Positions 22,427 through 32,642 of a stretch of DNA of 32,642 bases are shown piece after piece; position 1 is the stretch's first letter; each line of letters begins with the position of its first letter. This DNA comes from Terriglobia bacterium (GTDB lineage: Bacteria; Acidobacteriota; Terriglobia; Terriglobales; Acidobacteriaceae), in NCBI GenBank assembly GCA_020073185.1, contig JAIQFT010000049.1:1-32642 (forward strand), read 5' to 3'. The notes below the pieces were generated by a model. It was not told the origin of the DNA. It saw only the letters and a list, made by a program, of their open reading frames with translations, and made no database searches. A program made the translations under genes and the position numbers.

Positions 22427-23101
22427 GGCACATCTCCTCAAGCGTCGGGTCAGTCCTGCGGCTCGGCGCTCTCGATTGTCTAACTCAAGTCTACGCGTGC
22501 GCGTTTTTTGCCGCAGTGACGCAGGGCACATCGGCTCAGCACGATTTGTCGATTTGCAACGCGAGTATGGTGCGCGATCAACGGCCGCTCAGCATCGCCA
22601 CGCGGGGCGCAAAGGAGTTCATGGCCGGCTCGCGCAACCTTGCCCGTGCTCACGCTCCTGTACCGCCCGGCGCCGCCCCGCCTTGCTAACCGAGTGGTAA
22701 TCGCAGGGGAGGTTGCGTGCAGTCTGATTTCTTCCCGAAGGATAACGCCCCTGCCACCGTTCGACTCTGTTTACCACCCGCCAATTTCCGGTTGCAAGAA
22801 CCAATTGCCCGACCCCACCGCAGAGAGAAAGTCAAAGCCAGCCTGATCCGTCAGTAACCTTGCTCGATTACCTATTACTGGTCCATCTGGATACAGATCC
22901 GCTTCTATCGCCCTATCCTAGGGCCATGACAATACATGCCATTTCGATCCATCGCGGTGGCATTGGACGCTGTCGCCAGGCGGGAAGGACTTGCTGTCCA
23001 ATGTTTGCCACGAGGCGCGGCTGGACGCAGGTCGCGAATGAGAAATGGACTGTGACGTCAGTTGGCGGCGGAATCGCCGCTCATTTCTAAAGGACTAATG
23101 T
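22427..23101. other. 675-base gap without a convincing gene
   Basis: Several short frames exist on both strands (for example 22860-23090 plus, and 22619-22804 minus), but none has a ribosome site, a sensible domain or protein-like composition. The right end holds a structured leader: AGAAATG (23041-23047) can pair with CATTTCT (23082-23088), enclosing GCGGCG-GAAT-CGCCGC (23065-23080). The ribosome site AAAGGA of the next gene lies just beyond. The region also includes the divergent promoter space for the UspA gene. Confidence 0.5.
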
Positions 23102-23506
23102 ATGAAGCTTGGTTGCCGCATCGTCTTCGTTCTTGGGCTGGCCGTTCTTGTCCTGATTCTGGCATCCAGCTCAGAATCCTCCACCGTCGCAAAGAAATCC
23201 GGACCCGCATTTCCCGCCTATCAGGATAACCCGTACCAGTACCTGTACGGGAACGTGGTCAGAGCCCTGGTGTTTCGCCATGGAGACAAACTGTTCACCA
23301 ACGTTGAAGTCAAGCCCGTGCAGACGTATCCCATGTTTTCCCAGTTCGTCACGTTTTGTGACAATCAAGAAGATAAGCTCGACCTCACCACCTCGGAACC
23401 TGTGGTACTGGTCTACAGCCGCATTATGCACCGCCAGGACTGCTTCGACCTGTCGCGGGTAGATGTAGTGCAGAAAGCACGTCAGGCGGGGTCAAACGGT
23501 TACTAG
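23102..23506 (+). CDS. Hypothetical exported protein
   Basis: Not recognised. The 134-residue product has a basic start and a strong hydrophobic signal or anchor (residues 5-22), then a mature part beginning after SSSESSTVA with DNPYQYLYGNVVRALVFRHG, VEVKPVQTYPMFSQFVTFC and VVLVYSRIMHRQDCFDLSRV. Two Cys in the mature part could form a disulfide in the periplasm. The start at 23102 is well supported by AAAGGACTAATGT. A single gene; the next gene is on the other strand. Confidence 0.75.
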   Translation: MKLGCRIVFVLGLAVLVLILASSSESSTVAKKSGPAFPAYQDNPYQYLYGNVVRALVFRHGDKLFTNVEVKPVQTYPMFSQFVTFCDNQEDKLDLTTSEPVVLVYSRIMHRQDCFDLSRVDVVQKARQAGSNGY

Positions 23507-23523
23507 ACTATACGAAAATACGA

Positions 23524-24005
23524 TCAAGTAGCTTCAATCAATCGATCGCGAGGGTTGAGTCGGCTATTTTCCACCTTTCGAAAACCGCGAAAGGTGGGGC
23601 GCCCACAGTTCTCTGACGGCAGAAAGGTTAGCCACCCGCCATTGTAGGGCTTGTGAAGGATGCCAACGGGTGCTACATCATTGCGGCGGAAACTGAACTC
23701 AGTCGTGTCGGGCAGCATCAGGAAGAGCGCGCTACAGGCGGTGATCCGGTCCCGCGTAGCGTGATAATGCCCGCCCAGAATCGCTTCCTCGCTGACCCGC
23801 GGGTTGGAGAAGAAGCGGTACGCCGCTGTGATGCTAGCCCAATCCTGACCAGCCCACGGGATTCCCCACCGACCTGGTCTGAGAGTTGCCCCAGTAGCTT
23901 CCGCAGCCTCTTGCCGTGGCGTGCGTCGTTGAACTTGCACCTTGCCAGTTCGTCGTCGATCCAACGCTCTGGCTGCAAACCTGCCACAGTCTGCCGCTTC
24001 TTCAT
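23524..24005 (-). pseudogene. Frameshifted, truncated IS4-family (Tn5-like) transposase
   Basis: From the in-frame ATG at 24005 the sequence reads MKKRQTVAGLQPERWIDDEL then KFNDARHGKRLRKLLGQLSD, the N-terminal DNA-binding part of Tn5-type transposases. Near 23860 the reading moves by one base to the frame GIPWAGQDWASITAAYRFFS, NPRVSEEAILGGHYHATRDR, then LPDTTEFSFRRND and HKPYNG, which continues the same family through the first catalytic Asp (DTTEFSF). It then breaks off; the later catalytic Asp and Glu are missing. The frameshift and C-terminal loss make it inactive. The hairpin at 23571-23597 lies in the residual sequence at its end. Confidence 0.8.
23571..23597. repeat. Perfect 10-bp inverted repeat at the end of the transposase remnant
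   Basis: CCACCTTTCG (23571-23580), a 7-base loop, and CGAAAGGTGG (23588-23597). Neither strand has a T-run after the stem, so it is not a standard terminator. It may be an end structure of the degraded insertion element. Confidence 0.6.
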
Positions 24006-24569
24006 GACGGCAGTTCGCCACCCTGCCGCCCGATTCGGGAGAAATCGCGCAGCGATCTTTTCAACGATTGCTTTCGCGCTGTCCTCATCGACGGGGAGAA
24101 ACTCCTCCTTCAGTATCGCCCCCTTGTCTTCGAGCAGATGCTTGTGCCAAACGTAGCGGGCCGTGCCGTTGGCGTTGGCGGAAACCACCCACTGGTCAAT
24201 CTCATCCTGATGGAGGACGTTTACTCGCCACTGTTCCTGGATGAAGTCGATCCTTTCAATGGCTACAAAGCTTCCGAACAGCCCGAGGGCGAACGTCAGC
24301 GCAACGTACTGGCGTAATGCGCCGGACCTGAACTCCAAGACCAAGCTACCCTCGTGGCTGGGTCTTTCGCCCCGTTCAATGGCGACCTGGCAAAGCTTCT
24401 CGATGTCTTCCGGGGTCACCACCGAGAACCCCTCCCGGGGACGTGGGCCGCTGATCTCGTCGAGGTCTGCAGCATGGCCATTTCCCGGCGCGTAAGCTGC
24501 CGGAACAGCAACGCACAAGCAGAGAAGTAATGCGGTGAGTTTAAGTGTGCGATTCACTGTTGGCCCCAC
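23718..24569 (-). CDS. Exported hypothetical protein whose ORF runs into a transposase fragment
   Basis: The first 185 or so residues look like a real exported protein: a signal sequence (residues 5-25, LKLTALLLCLCVAVPAAYA), FSVVTPEDIEKLCQVAIERG, a hydrophobic stretch at about 88-105 (YVALTFALGLFGSFVAIE), and QWVVSANANGTARYVWHKHL. No family is recognised. From residue 189 the same frame becomes the N-terminus of an IS4-type transposase, then out-of-frame sequence to the stop. The native C-terminus therefore seems to have been replaced by the insertion. The GTG start at 24569 follows AAAAGGGG with six bases spacing. Whether the 283-residue hybrid is made or stable is unknown. Confidence 0.6.
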   Translation of the reverse strand: MGPTVNRTLKLTALLLCLCVAVPAAYAPGNGHAADLDEISGPRPREGFSVVTPEDIEKLCQVAIERGERPSHEGSLVLEFRSGALRQYVALTFALGLFGSFVAIERIDFIQEQWRVNVLHQDEIDQWVVSANANGTARYVWHKHLLEDKGAILKEEFLPVDEDSAKAIVEKIAARFLPNRAAGWRTAVMKKRQTVAGLQPERWIDDELARCKFNDARHGKRLRKLLGQLSDQVGGESRGLVRIGLASQRRTASSPTRGSARKRFWAGIITLRGTGSPPVARSS

Positions 24570-25170
24570 ACTGAGCCCCTTTTACTTGAGCCGCATCGCG
24601 CGTGCGATGTCATTGACTAATGTCTACAACTCATTTGGCTGTTGGACATCCACCCTAGGAATCCGCACTAGTCGGACTCCTTAGTTTGTGGGTTAAGTCC
24701 TGGGTGTTCGGACGTTCGCCTCGGTGGGTGTTGCATTCCGATGGTGGGAACTGCTCTTCGGGGAGGCGGAACAAACTCCGAGCACAGCATACTCTTGCAA
24801 GATCGAGACCGTTACAGGAAACAACAACCAGGAGGCAGGTGTTAATCGTCCAAAACGGGAATTGAACGTTGCGCTCCAAAACGGGCAGGCATGAGGCCGT
24901 TACGAAACGCGGCTCTGAGGCGGGATAAAATGAACGGTGCTCCGATGTTCGGAGCGCCGTTTGTCATTTAGGACGATGTTCGGTGCTGGCAAGGAGGCAA
25001 TGCAGTAAGTTACGCGTCCGCGCTCGCCCCCCGCGCCCCCGCCCAGGCCAGCTCCCGCCCCGCCCGCCCGCGCGCCAGCGCACGCGCTTCGCCAAATTGC
25101 ACACACCATGGTGCATAAAAGTGGAAAGAGGGCAGTTTTGGCGCGCGCTGTAGCCTATCCCCGCCTGCGT
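24570..25170. other. 600-base gap with structures but no gene
   Basis: No frame here has protein-like content. Visible items: CATCGC-GCGT-GCGATG (24594-24609), a small palindrome upstream of the exported-protein gene; a hairpin GGTGCTCCGA/TCGGAGCGCC (24936-24958, one G-U pair) followed by GTTTGTCATTT; and a strongly C-rich, G-poor tract at about 25019-25085. I looked for 6S, SRP, RNase P and tmRNA hallmarks and saw none. Confidence 0.5.
24936..24969 (+). terminator. Terminator-like hairpin with no gene in front
   Basis: GGTGCTCCGA (24936-24945), loop TGT, TCGGAGCGCC (24949-24958): a 10-bp stem with one G-U pair, then GTTTGTCATTT. The nearest plus-strand gene ends at 23506, so either an unrecognised transcript ends here or the hairpin has another role. 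Confidence 0.45.
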
Positions 25171-25200
25171 TTGACCCTGTTTTCCACCCGCCTGTAATAT
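25171..25200 (+). promoter_or_regulatory. Predicted sigma-70-type promoter of valS
   Basis: TTGACC (25171-25176), an 18-base spacer and TAATAT (25195-25200). Transcription would start near 25207, giving a leader of about 30 bases before the ATG at 25237. The leader is too short for a T-box. Confidence 0.6.
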
Positions 25201-25236
25201 CGAGGGTTACTTCGAATTCGATATTGTCTTAAGCGT

Positions 25237-28101
<2,865 letters not shown>

Positions 28102-28102
28102 C

Positions 28103-28186
28103 AGTCGCCAGTTTCTGGTTTCTAGTTTCTCGTTCACGCTTCGGCGGGTCGATCTGGAAACTTGAAACCGGAAACCGGAAACTTTT
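28103..28186. repeat. Inverted heptamer-repeat element between valS and nadC
   Basis: The left arm (28109-28131) consists of AGTTTCT, GGTTTCT and AGTTTCT units. The right arm (28154-28182) consists of GGAAACT, TGAAACC and GGAAACC units. Allowing G-U pairs, the arms can pair along about 20 bases in RNA. It starts two bases after the valS stop, and the right arm ends about 10 bases before the nadC ATG, so it supplies the purine-rich sequence upstream of nadC. Confidence 0.8.
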
Positions 28187-28194
28187 TGAACGAC

Positions 28195-29073
28195 ATGGAT
28201 TGGCAATCGCGGAGAATCACGGCGATCCTGGAAAACGCGCTGCTGGAAGATAGGGCGACGCGCGATGCGACGACCTATGCCTGCATCGAGCCGCAGCAGC
28301 AGGCGACGGCGACGGTGATGACGAAGCAGGATTGCGTGCTCGCCGGAGTGGGCGTGATCGCGCGCACGCTGGAAGTGTTTGCGCAACTGGACGGCACGGT
28401 GAGCGGCTATGCCGACGTCAGGAGCCATCCGGAAATTTTCGACGGCGTGCGCCTGAAGAAGGGCGACTTCGTGGCCGTGATCCAACACAACGCGCGCGTG
28501 ATTCTGTCGTGCGAGCGGGTGATCCTGAACCTGTTGCAGCGGCTCAGCGGGATCGCCACCATGACGCGCAAATTTGTCGACGCGGTCGAAGGCACGAAGG
28601 CGCGCATCCTCGACACGCGCAAGACCGCGCCCGGGTTGCGCTTGCTCGACAAGTACGGCGTGCGCTGCGGCGGCGGACATAATCACCGGCTCGATCTCAG
28701 CGATGGCGTGCTGATCAAGAACAATCACATCGCGCTGGCGGGCGGAATCGCGCCGGTGCTGGCACGGGCGCACCGCAATCGCCGCGGCGATCAGCCCATC
28801 GAGATCGAAGTGCGCACCCTGGAAGAGTTCGAGCAAGCCTTGCAGCACGGCGCGGAGGCGGTGCTGCTGGACAATATGTCGGTGGAGGACGTCAGGCGCG
28901 CGGTGGAGCGCCTGGAGAAGCACACGCGGCGCGTGCCGCTGGAAGTCTCGGGCGGCATCAACCTGCAAACGGTGCGCGCTTATGCGGAAACGGGCGTGGA
29001 GTACATTTCCATCGGCGCACTGACGCACTCGCCGGCCGCCGTGGACATGAATCTGCGGACCAAGACGACCTGA
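28195..29073 (+). CDS. nadC: Nicotinate-nucleotide pyrophosphorylase (carboxylating)
   Basis: Makes nicotinate mononucleotide from quinolinate and PRPP with release of CO2, in de novo NAD synthesis. The 292 residues match the family. Motifs: VILNLLQRLSGIATMTRKFV, the quinolinate/PRPP site LDTRKTAPGLRLLDKYGVRC, GGGHNHRLDLSDGVLIKNNH, EIEVRTLEEFEQAL, AVLLDNMS and LEVSGGINLQTVRAYAETGV, closing with ISIGALTHSPAAVDMNLR. The ATG at 28195 fits homologues; an in-frame ATG at 28162 lies in repeat sequence. The valS-nadC order is known in acidobacteria, and the 93-base gap suggests cotranscription. Confidence 0.95.
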   Translation: MDWQSRRITAILENALLEDRATRDATTYACIEPQQQATATVMTKQDCVLAGVGVIARTLEVFAQLDGTVSGYADVRSHPEIFDGVRLKKGDFVAVIQHNARVILSCERVILNLLQRLSGIATMTRKFVDAVEGTKARILDTRKTAPGLRLLDKYGVRCGGGHNHRLDLSDGVLIKNNHIALAGGIAPVLARAHRNRRGDQPIEIEVRTLEEFEQALQHGAEAVLLDNMSVEDVRRAVERLEKHTRRVPLEVSGGINLQTVRAYAETGVEYISIGALTHSPAAVDMNLRTKTT

Positions 29074-29166
29074 TCTCGCAACGGCGGTGGTTGGTGGGCC
29101 TCCGCCGGTGAGTTCCGTTTTTGGGACACGGCGGGTCCCTGCCGCCAGGCGAGTCAAATTCGGCGA

Positions 29167-29194
29167 TTGAATCAGGGTGTTTCCCGGGTAAAAA
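29167..29194 (+). promoter_or_regulatory. Possible promoter of the DUF3857/TPR gene
   Basis: TTGAAT (29167-29172), a 16-base spacer and TAAAAA (29189-29194), about 30 bases before the ATG at 29226. A moderate match, so tentative. Confidence 0.35.
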
Positions 29195-29225
29195 TGGGGA
29201 GCCAATCCATCAGGAAAGGGATTTC

Positions 29226-32200
29226 ATGCTTCCCGCATTTACCTTGGCGCGATTCGTGTCGGCGTGGACGCGCGCCCTGCTGATCGGCCTCCTGGCCTCA
29301 CTGCTGGTTGCGCCAGCGGTGGCGCAGGCCAAACCGGTCACACCCGATTATTCCCAGGAAGCCGTCGCCATCGAGAGCTTCGTCTCCAACCACGCCTTCC
29401 AGATCGACGGTACCGGAACGCAGGAGGTGACGGCCCGCATGCGCATCCAGACCGATGCCGGCGTTCAGCAATGGGGGCTGCTTACCTTTTCCTACCAGAA
29501 AGCCAACGAGACGGTTGAGATCGCCTACGTGCGCGTGCGCAAGGCGGACGGCACGGTGGTGATTACGCCGCCGGAAAACATCCAGGACATGGAGTCCGAA
29601 GTTTCTCGCGCGGCGCCGCTGTACAGCGACCTGCGCCAAAAACAGGTCGCCGTCAAGGGCCTCAGTCCGGGCGACGTGCTGGAGTACCGCGTCCACTGGC
29701 AAACGCATACTCCGCAGGTGGTGGGCCAGTTCTGGCTGAACTACAATTTCACGCGCGACGGCATCGTTCTCGACGAGCAGCTTGAAGTCAGCGTGCCACG
29801 CGAGCGCTCGCTGAAGGTGAAGAACAGCGATGTGCAACCGGCGATCCGCGAGGAGGGCACGCGCCGCATCTACATCTGGAAAACCAGCAACCTGCGGCGC
29901 AAGAGCGACGAGGAAAAGAGCAAGGAAAGCAAGAAAGAGCCGCCGCCGCCTTCGGTGCAAATGACCAGCTTCCGTTCCTGGGAGGAATTGGGGAAGTGGT
30001 ACGACGATCTGCAGCGCGCCCGCGTTGTGCCATCCGCGGAAGTGCGCGCCAAGGCCGCCGAGCTAACGCGCAATGCCGCCACCGACCTCGACAAGGTGCG
30101 CGCCATCTACCGGTACGTCTCCACCGAGTTCCGTTACATCGGGATTGACTTCGGCGCCGGGCGGTATCAGCCGCATGCTGCCGCCGACGTGCTCTCCAAT
30201 CAGTACGGCGACTGCAAGGACAAGCACACGCTGCTGGCGTCGCTGCTGCAGGCTGTCGGCATCACCGCCTACCCGGTGCTGGTGAGCTCGTCGCGAAAGA
30301 TTGACGAGGACGTACCCTCGCCGGCGCAGTTCGACCATGTCATCAGCCGGGTGACGCTGGGCAACGACACCATCTGGCTCGACACCACGCCCGAGGTCGT
30401 GCCCTTCGGCTTGCTGCTCTATGGCTTTCGCGACAAACAGTCGCTGCTCGTCTCCGATAAGCCGCAACTGGTCAAGACCCCGGCCGCGGGTGCCATTAGC
30501 AACTTGGAACAGTTCGACTTCGAAGGCAAGCTGGACGACGACGGCGTCTTGACCGGCGAGATTCGCCGTAGCACGCAGGGCGACGGCGAGGTACTGGTTC
30601 GCCTGGCCTTTCGCCACGTGGCACAGCCACAGTGGAAGCAACTGGTGCAGAACATCTCGTATGGCACCGGCTTCGCTGGAACCGTGGACGACGTCAAGGT
30701 TAGTTCGCCGGTGGCCATTGACCAGCCATTCGAATTCAGCTACTCGTACAACCGCAAGGATTATGCGGACTGGTCGAACCGGCGCATCCTGCCGGCCCTG
30801 CCGCCCTTTGCCCTGCCCACCGTGCGCCAGGAAGACGAGAAATCGGTGGACCCGGTTGAGCTGGGACCGCCTGCCCGGTTCACGTACACCTCAAAGATGC
30901 AGATGCCACCCAGCTACACGCCAGAAGTACCCGCCAATGTTGACCTGAGCAACGATTACGCCGAGTACCACGCGGACTACGAACTCAAGCAAGGGCTGTT
31001 GACCGCCCAACGGCGGCTGGTCATCAAGCAGCATGAGGTACCGGTTGCCAAGCAAGCGGAATGGAAGAAGTTCGTCAAGGCGACGGAGGACGACGCGGGA
31101 CGCTACATCGTCCTGACGGCCAAGGACCAGAAGCCTACGATCCGGCAGAACGACGCGTTGGCGTTCCTGGAGGGCCGCAATCCAGAAGCAGTGCGCATAT
31201 GGTTGGAGGCAGGGCAGGCTTTCCAGCGTGGGGATTTGCAGGGCGCCGTGGAAAGTTGCCGGCGGGTGCTGGTGATCGATCCCAAATTCCCGCGTGCGTG
31301 GGCCGGGATTGCCGGCGCGTATATGGCCATGCGCCGCACGGATGATGCAATCGATGCTTTCCGCAAGGAAATGGAAGTCAACCCCGGCGATGTGTTGGTT
31401 TTGCGCGGTGTGGCCCTCGCCATGACTTCGGCGGGCAAGCATAAGGATGCGATCGAGGCATGGCGCAAGCTCCTAAAGGTCGCACCAGAGGACGTTGACG
31501 CTGCCGATCGACTTAGCGGCCTGCTGATTTCGGACAGTCAGTATTCCGAGGCTATAGGCGTCCTCGAACCCGCCGTCGAACGCAACCCGCAGACCGCAAC
31601 TCTGCGACAAAATCTTGGCACCGCGTACATGCGCGCCGGTGAGCTGGAGAAGGGTATCGCCACTCTGCAGAAGGCTGTGGACCTTGAACCCACTCCCTTG
31701 ATGATGAACAACCTGGCGTACGAGTTGGCGGATAAAAATCTCAAGCTCGATTTGGCGGAACAATGGGCTTTGCGCGCGGTGAAAGCCGAGGCTGAGGAGA
31801 CACAGCTTACAAACCTAACGGACCTACGCCTTAATGATTTGCAGCACACCTCTTCTCTCGGCAGCTACTGGGATACGCTGGGCTGGGTTTATTTTCGCCG
31901 CGCTGACCTGGCTAAGGCAGAAGAGTTTCTTTATGCCGCCTGGGAACTTTTGCAGGCGCCCACGGTTGGCGACCACCTCGCCCAGTTATACGAGAAGCAG
32001 GGCAAGCGCACCGCTGCTGCGAAGATTTACGCTCAGGCTCTTAAATCATCCGTGCCATCGGGCTTCGGCGATCCTGCGGCAAAGAGCGAGATTCAGGGCC
32101 GACTCAAGCATGTTGCGGGCAGCGATGCCGCCGTTGCTCTTGCCATGAAGGATGCACCCGAAGCTCTCAGCCGCGCACGCACCATCCATTTGACCAAGAT

Positions 32201-32465
32201 CGTAACCGGCGGGGGAAGCGCCGAGTTCTTTGTGCTGGTCACCACAGGCGGCAAAATTGAAGAAGTAAAATTCATCTCCGGCTCTGAGCAGCTTCATGCA
32301 GCGGAAGGCGCGCTGCGCTCCGCTCTGGCCGGTAAGATGAACCCGCACGCTCCTCTGAATGCGCCCGTGAAAATAGTGCGGCGCGGTATCGTCTTCTGCT
32401 CTCCGGGTGGATCCGGGTGTGATATTGCGCTGATGACGCCCGACTCAGTCCACTCCGTGAACTAG
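29226..32465 (+). CDS. Exported DUF3857/transglutaminase-like/TPR protein
   Basis: The 1079-residue protein has four parts: a signal sequence (to about residue 34), a DUF3857 beta domain (about 40-230), a transglutaminase-like core (about 270-400), and a TPR array (about 680-990) followed by a small C-terminal domain. The core has a complete putative triad: C330 in NQYGDCKDKHTLLASLL, H371 in FDHVISRV and D386 in IWLDTTPE. A Lys/Glu then Pro-rich linker (225-243) precedes the core. TPR units include RGDLQGAVESCRRVLVIDPK, AWAGIAGAYMAMRRTDDAID and LRQNLGTAYMRAGELEKGIA. The ATG at 29226 follows GGAAAGGG. It probably acts in the periplasm; substrate unknown. Such proteins are frequent in acidobacteria and Bacteroidetes. 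Confidence 0.9.
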   Translation: MLPAFTLARFVSAWTRALLIGLLASLLVAPAVAQAKPVTPDYSQEAVAIESFVSNHAFQIDGTGTQEVTARMRIQTDAGVQQWGLLTFSYQKANETVEIAYVRVRKADGTVVITPPENIQDMESEVSRAAPLYSDLRQKQVAVKGLSPGDVLEYRVHWQTHTPQVVGQFWLNYNFTRDGIVLDEQLEVSVPRERSLKVKNSDVQPAIREEGTRRIYIWKTSNLRRKSDEEKSKESKKEPPPPSVQMTSFRSWEELGKWYDDLQRARVVPSAEVRAKAAELTRNAATDLDKVRAIYRYVSTEFRYIGIDFGAGRYQPHAAADVLSNQYGDCKDKHTLLASLLQAVGITAYPVLVSSSRKIDEDVPSPAQFDHVISRVTLGNDTIWLDTTPEVVPFGLLLYGFRDKQSLLVSDKPQLVKTPAAGAISNLEQFDFEGKLDDDGVLTGEIRRSTQGDGEVLVRLAFRHVAQPQWKQLVQNISYGTGFAGTVDDVKVSSPVAIDQPFEFSYSYNRKDYADWSNRRILPALPPFALPTVRQEDEKSVDPVELGPPARFTYTSKMQMPPSYTPEVPANVDLSNDYAEYHADYELKQGLLTAQRRLVIKQHEVPVAKQAEWKKFVKATEDDAGRYIVLTAKDQKPTIRQNDALAFLEGRNPEAVRIWLEAGQAFQRGDLQGAVESCRRVLVIDPKFPRAWAGIAGAYMAMRRTDDAIDAFRKEMEVNPGDVLVLRGVALAMTSAGKHKDAIEAWRKLLKVAPEDVDAADRLSGLLISDSQYSEAIGVLEPAVERNPQTATLRQNLGTAYMRAGELEKGIATLQKAVDLEPTPLMMNNLAYELADKNLKLDLAEQWALRAVKAEAEETQLTNLTDLRLNDLQHTSSLGSYWDTLGWVYFRRADLAKAEEFLYAAWELLQAPTVGDHLAQLYEKQGKRTAAAKIYAQALKSSVPSGFGDPAAKSEIQGRLKHVAGSDAAVALAMKDAPEALSRARTIHLTKIVTGGGSAEFFVLVTTGGKIEEVKFISGSEQLHAAEGALRSALAGKMNPHAPLNAPVKIVRRGIVFCSPGGSGCDIALMTPDSVHSVN

Positions 32466-32588
32466 CTGGGATACCGCCGATTAAATATCGCATCACGATC
32501 TAGTTAGAGCGGTTCCCGAGTAGATATACCCGCGAATGAGTGTTTGGACGTAAGCTGCTGGTGCTGGCGGTCTCTGCGAATACAGCTG

Positions 32589-32642
32589 ATGGCACGAGCC
32601 TTTTCCGACGATCTGCGGCGGAGGATTTTGGTGGCGTACGCG
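32589..32642 (+). CDS. N-terminus of an IS630-type transposase (cut by window edge)
   Basis: The last 18 codons read MARAFSDDLRRRILVAYA, the characteristic start of IS630-family transposases, whose first domain is a helix-turn-helix beginning SDDLRRR. The rest is outside the window. No ribosome site is evident before the ATG at 32589, which is common for these elements. The stretch 32466-32588 should contain the left end of the element, but no inverted repeat can be identified without the other end. Confidence 0.65.
   Translation, partial: MARAFSDDLRRRILVAYA

Noticed and set aside
22860-23090. 76-residue plus-strand frame in the gap before the exported protein
   Set aside because: No ribosome site, no recognisable segment, and it overlaps the structured leader.
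24570-24970. 6S RNA, SRP RNA, RNase P or tmRNA
   Set aside because: The diagnostic core sequences of these RNAs could not be found.
25171-25236. T-box leader for valS
   Set aside because: The predicted leader is only about 30 bases and lacks a specifier stem or T-box motif.

Overview
The window looks like a chromosomal segment of a GC-rich Gram-negative bacterium, most likely an acidobacterium of the Terriglobia/Koribacter type. This is inferred from gene order and protein style, because no rRNA is present. Gram-negative outer-membrane genes (a BamD-like lipoprotein, a TonB-dependent receptor with a carboxypeptidase-regulatory N-domain), long Ala/Pro-rich tails on housekeeping proteins, and the order ispE, tRNA-Gln, prs, rplY, pth, rpsF, rpsR, rplI all fit. 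Both edges are cut insertion sequences: a transposase C-terminus at 3-104 and an IS630-like transposase N-terminus at 32589-32642.

Layout. 1-700: transposase tail and a lower-GC orphan membrane protein. 714-6019 (minus): a translation and precursor-supply cluster reading ispE, tRNA-Gln(TTG), prs, rplY, pth, rpsF, rpsR, rplI. 6100-8307 (minus): a truncated membrane-protein gene, ruvB, a type IV pilin and a small conserved protein. 8438-10904 (minus): an EF-G paralogue with an unusual G4 motif and a truncated VOC gene. 11076-14569 (plus): a Cys/His-rich exported protein, a TonB-dependent receptor and a CxxC thioredoxin-fold protein, possibly a metal or redox handling set. 14579-17016: an orphan oligopeptide-type ABC ATPase, a zinc-ribbon protein, a small HTH protein and a cyclic-nucleotide-binding/DUF1003 membrane protein. 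17198-21401 (plus): rpe, a decayed restriction-enzyme fragment, a BamD-like lipoprotein and a receiver-only response regulator. 21500-25236: a tandem UspA protein, an exported protein, and a second exported protein whose ORF runs into a frameshifted IS4-type transposase fragment. 25237-32465 (plus): valS, nadC and a large DUF3857/transglutaminase/TPR exported protein.

The most unusual feature is a class of degenerate short-period repeats (6, 7 or 8 bp units) in most gaps of the ribosomal cluster and between valS and nadC. They usually form two inverted arms able to fold as a hairpin. They start at, or even overlap, the stop codon of the upstream gene, and the unit differs from gap to gap. A related 14-bp (two 7-mers) exact tandem repeat sits in frame inside valS. 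Three pseudogene remnants and two further fragmentary genes mark the non-housekeeping joints of the window.
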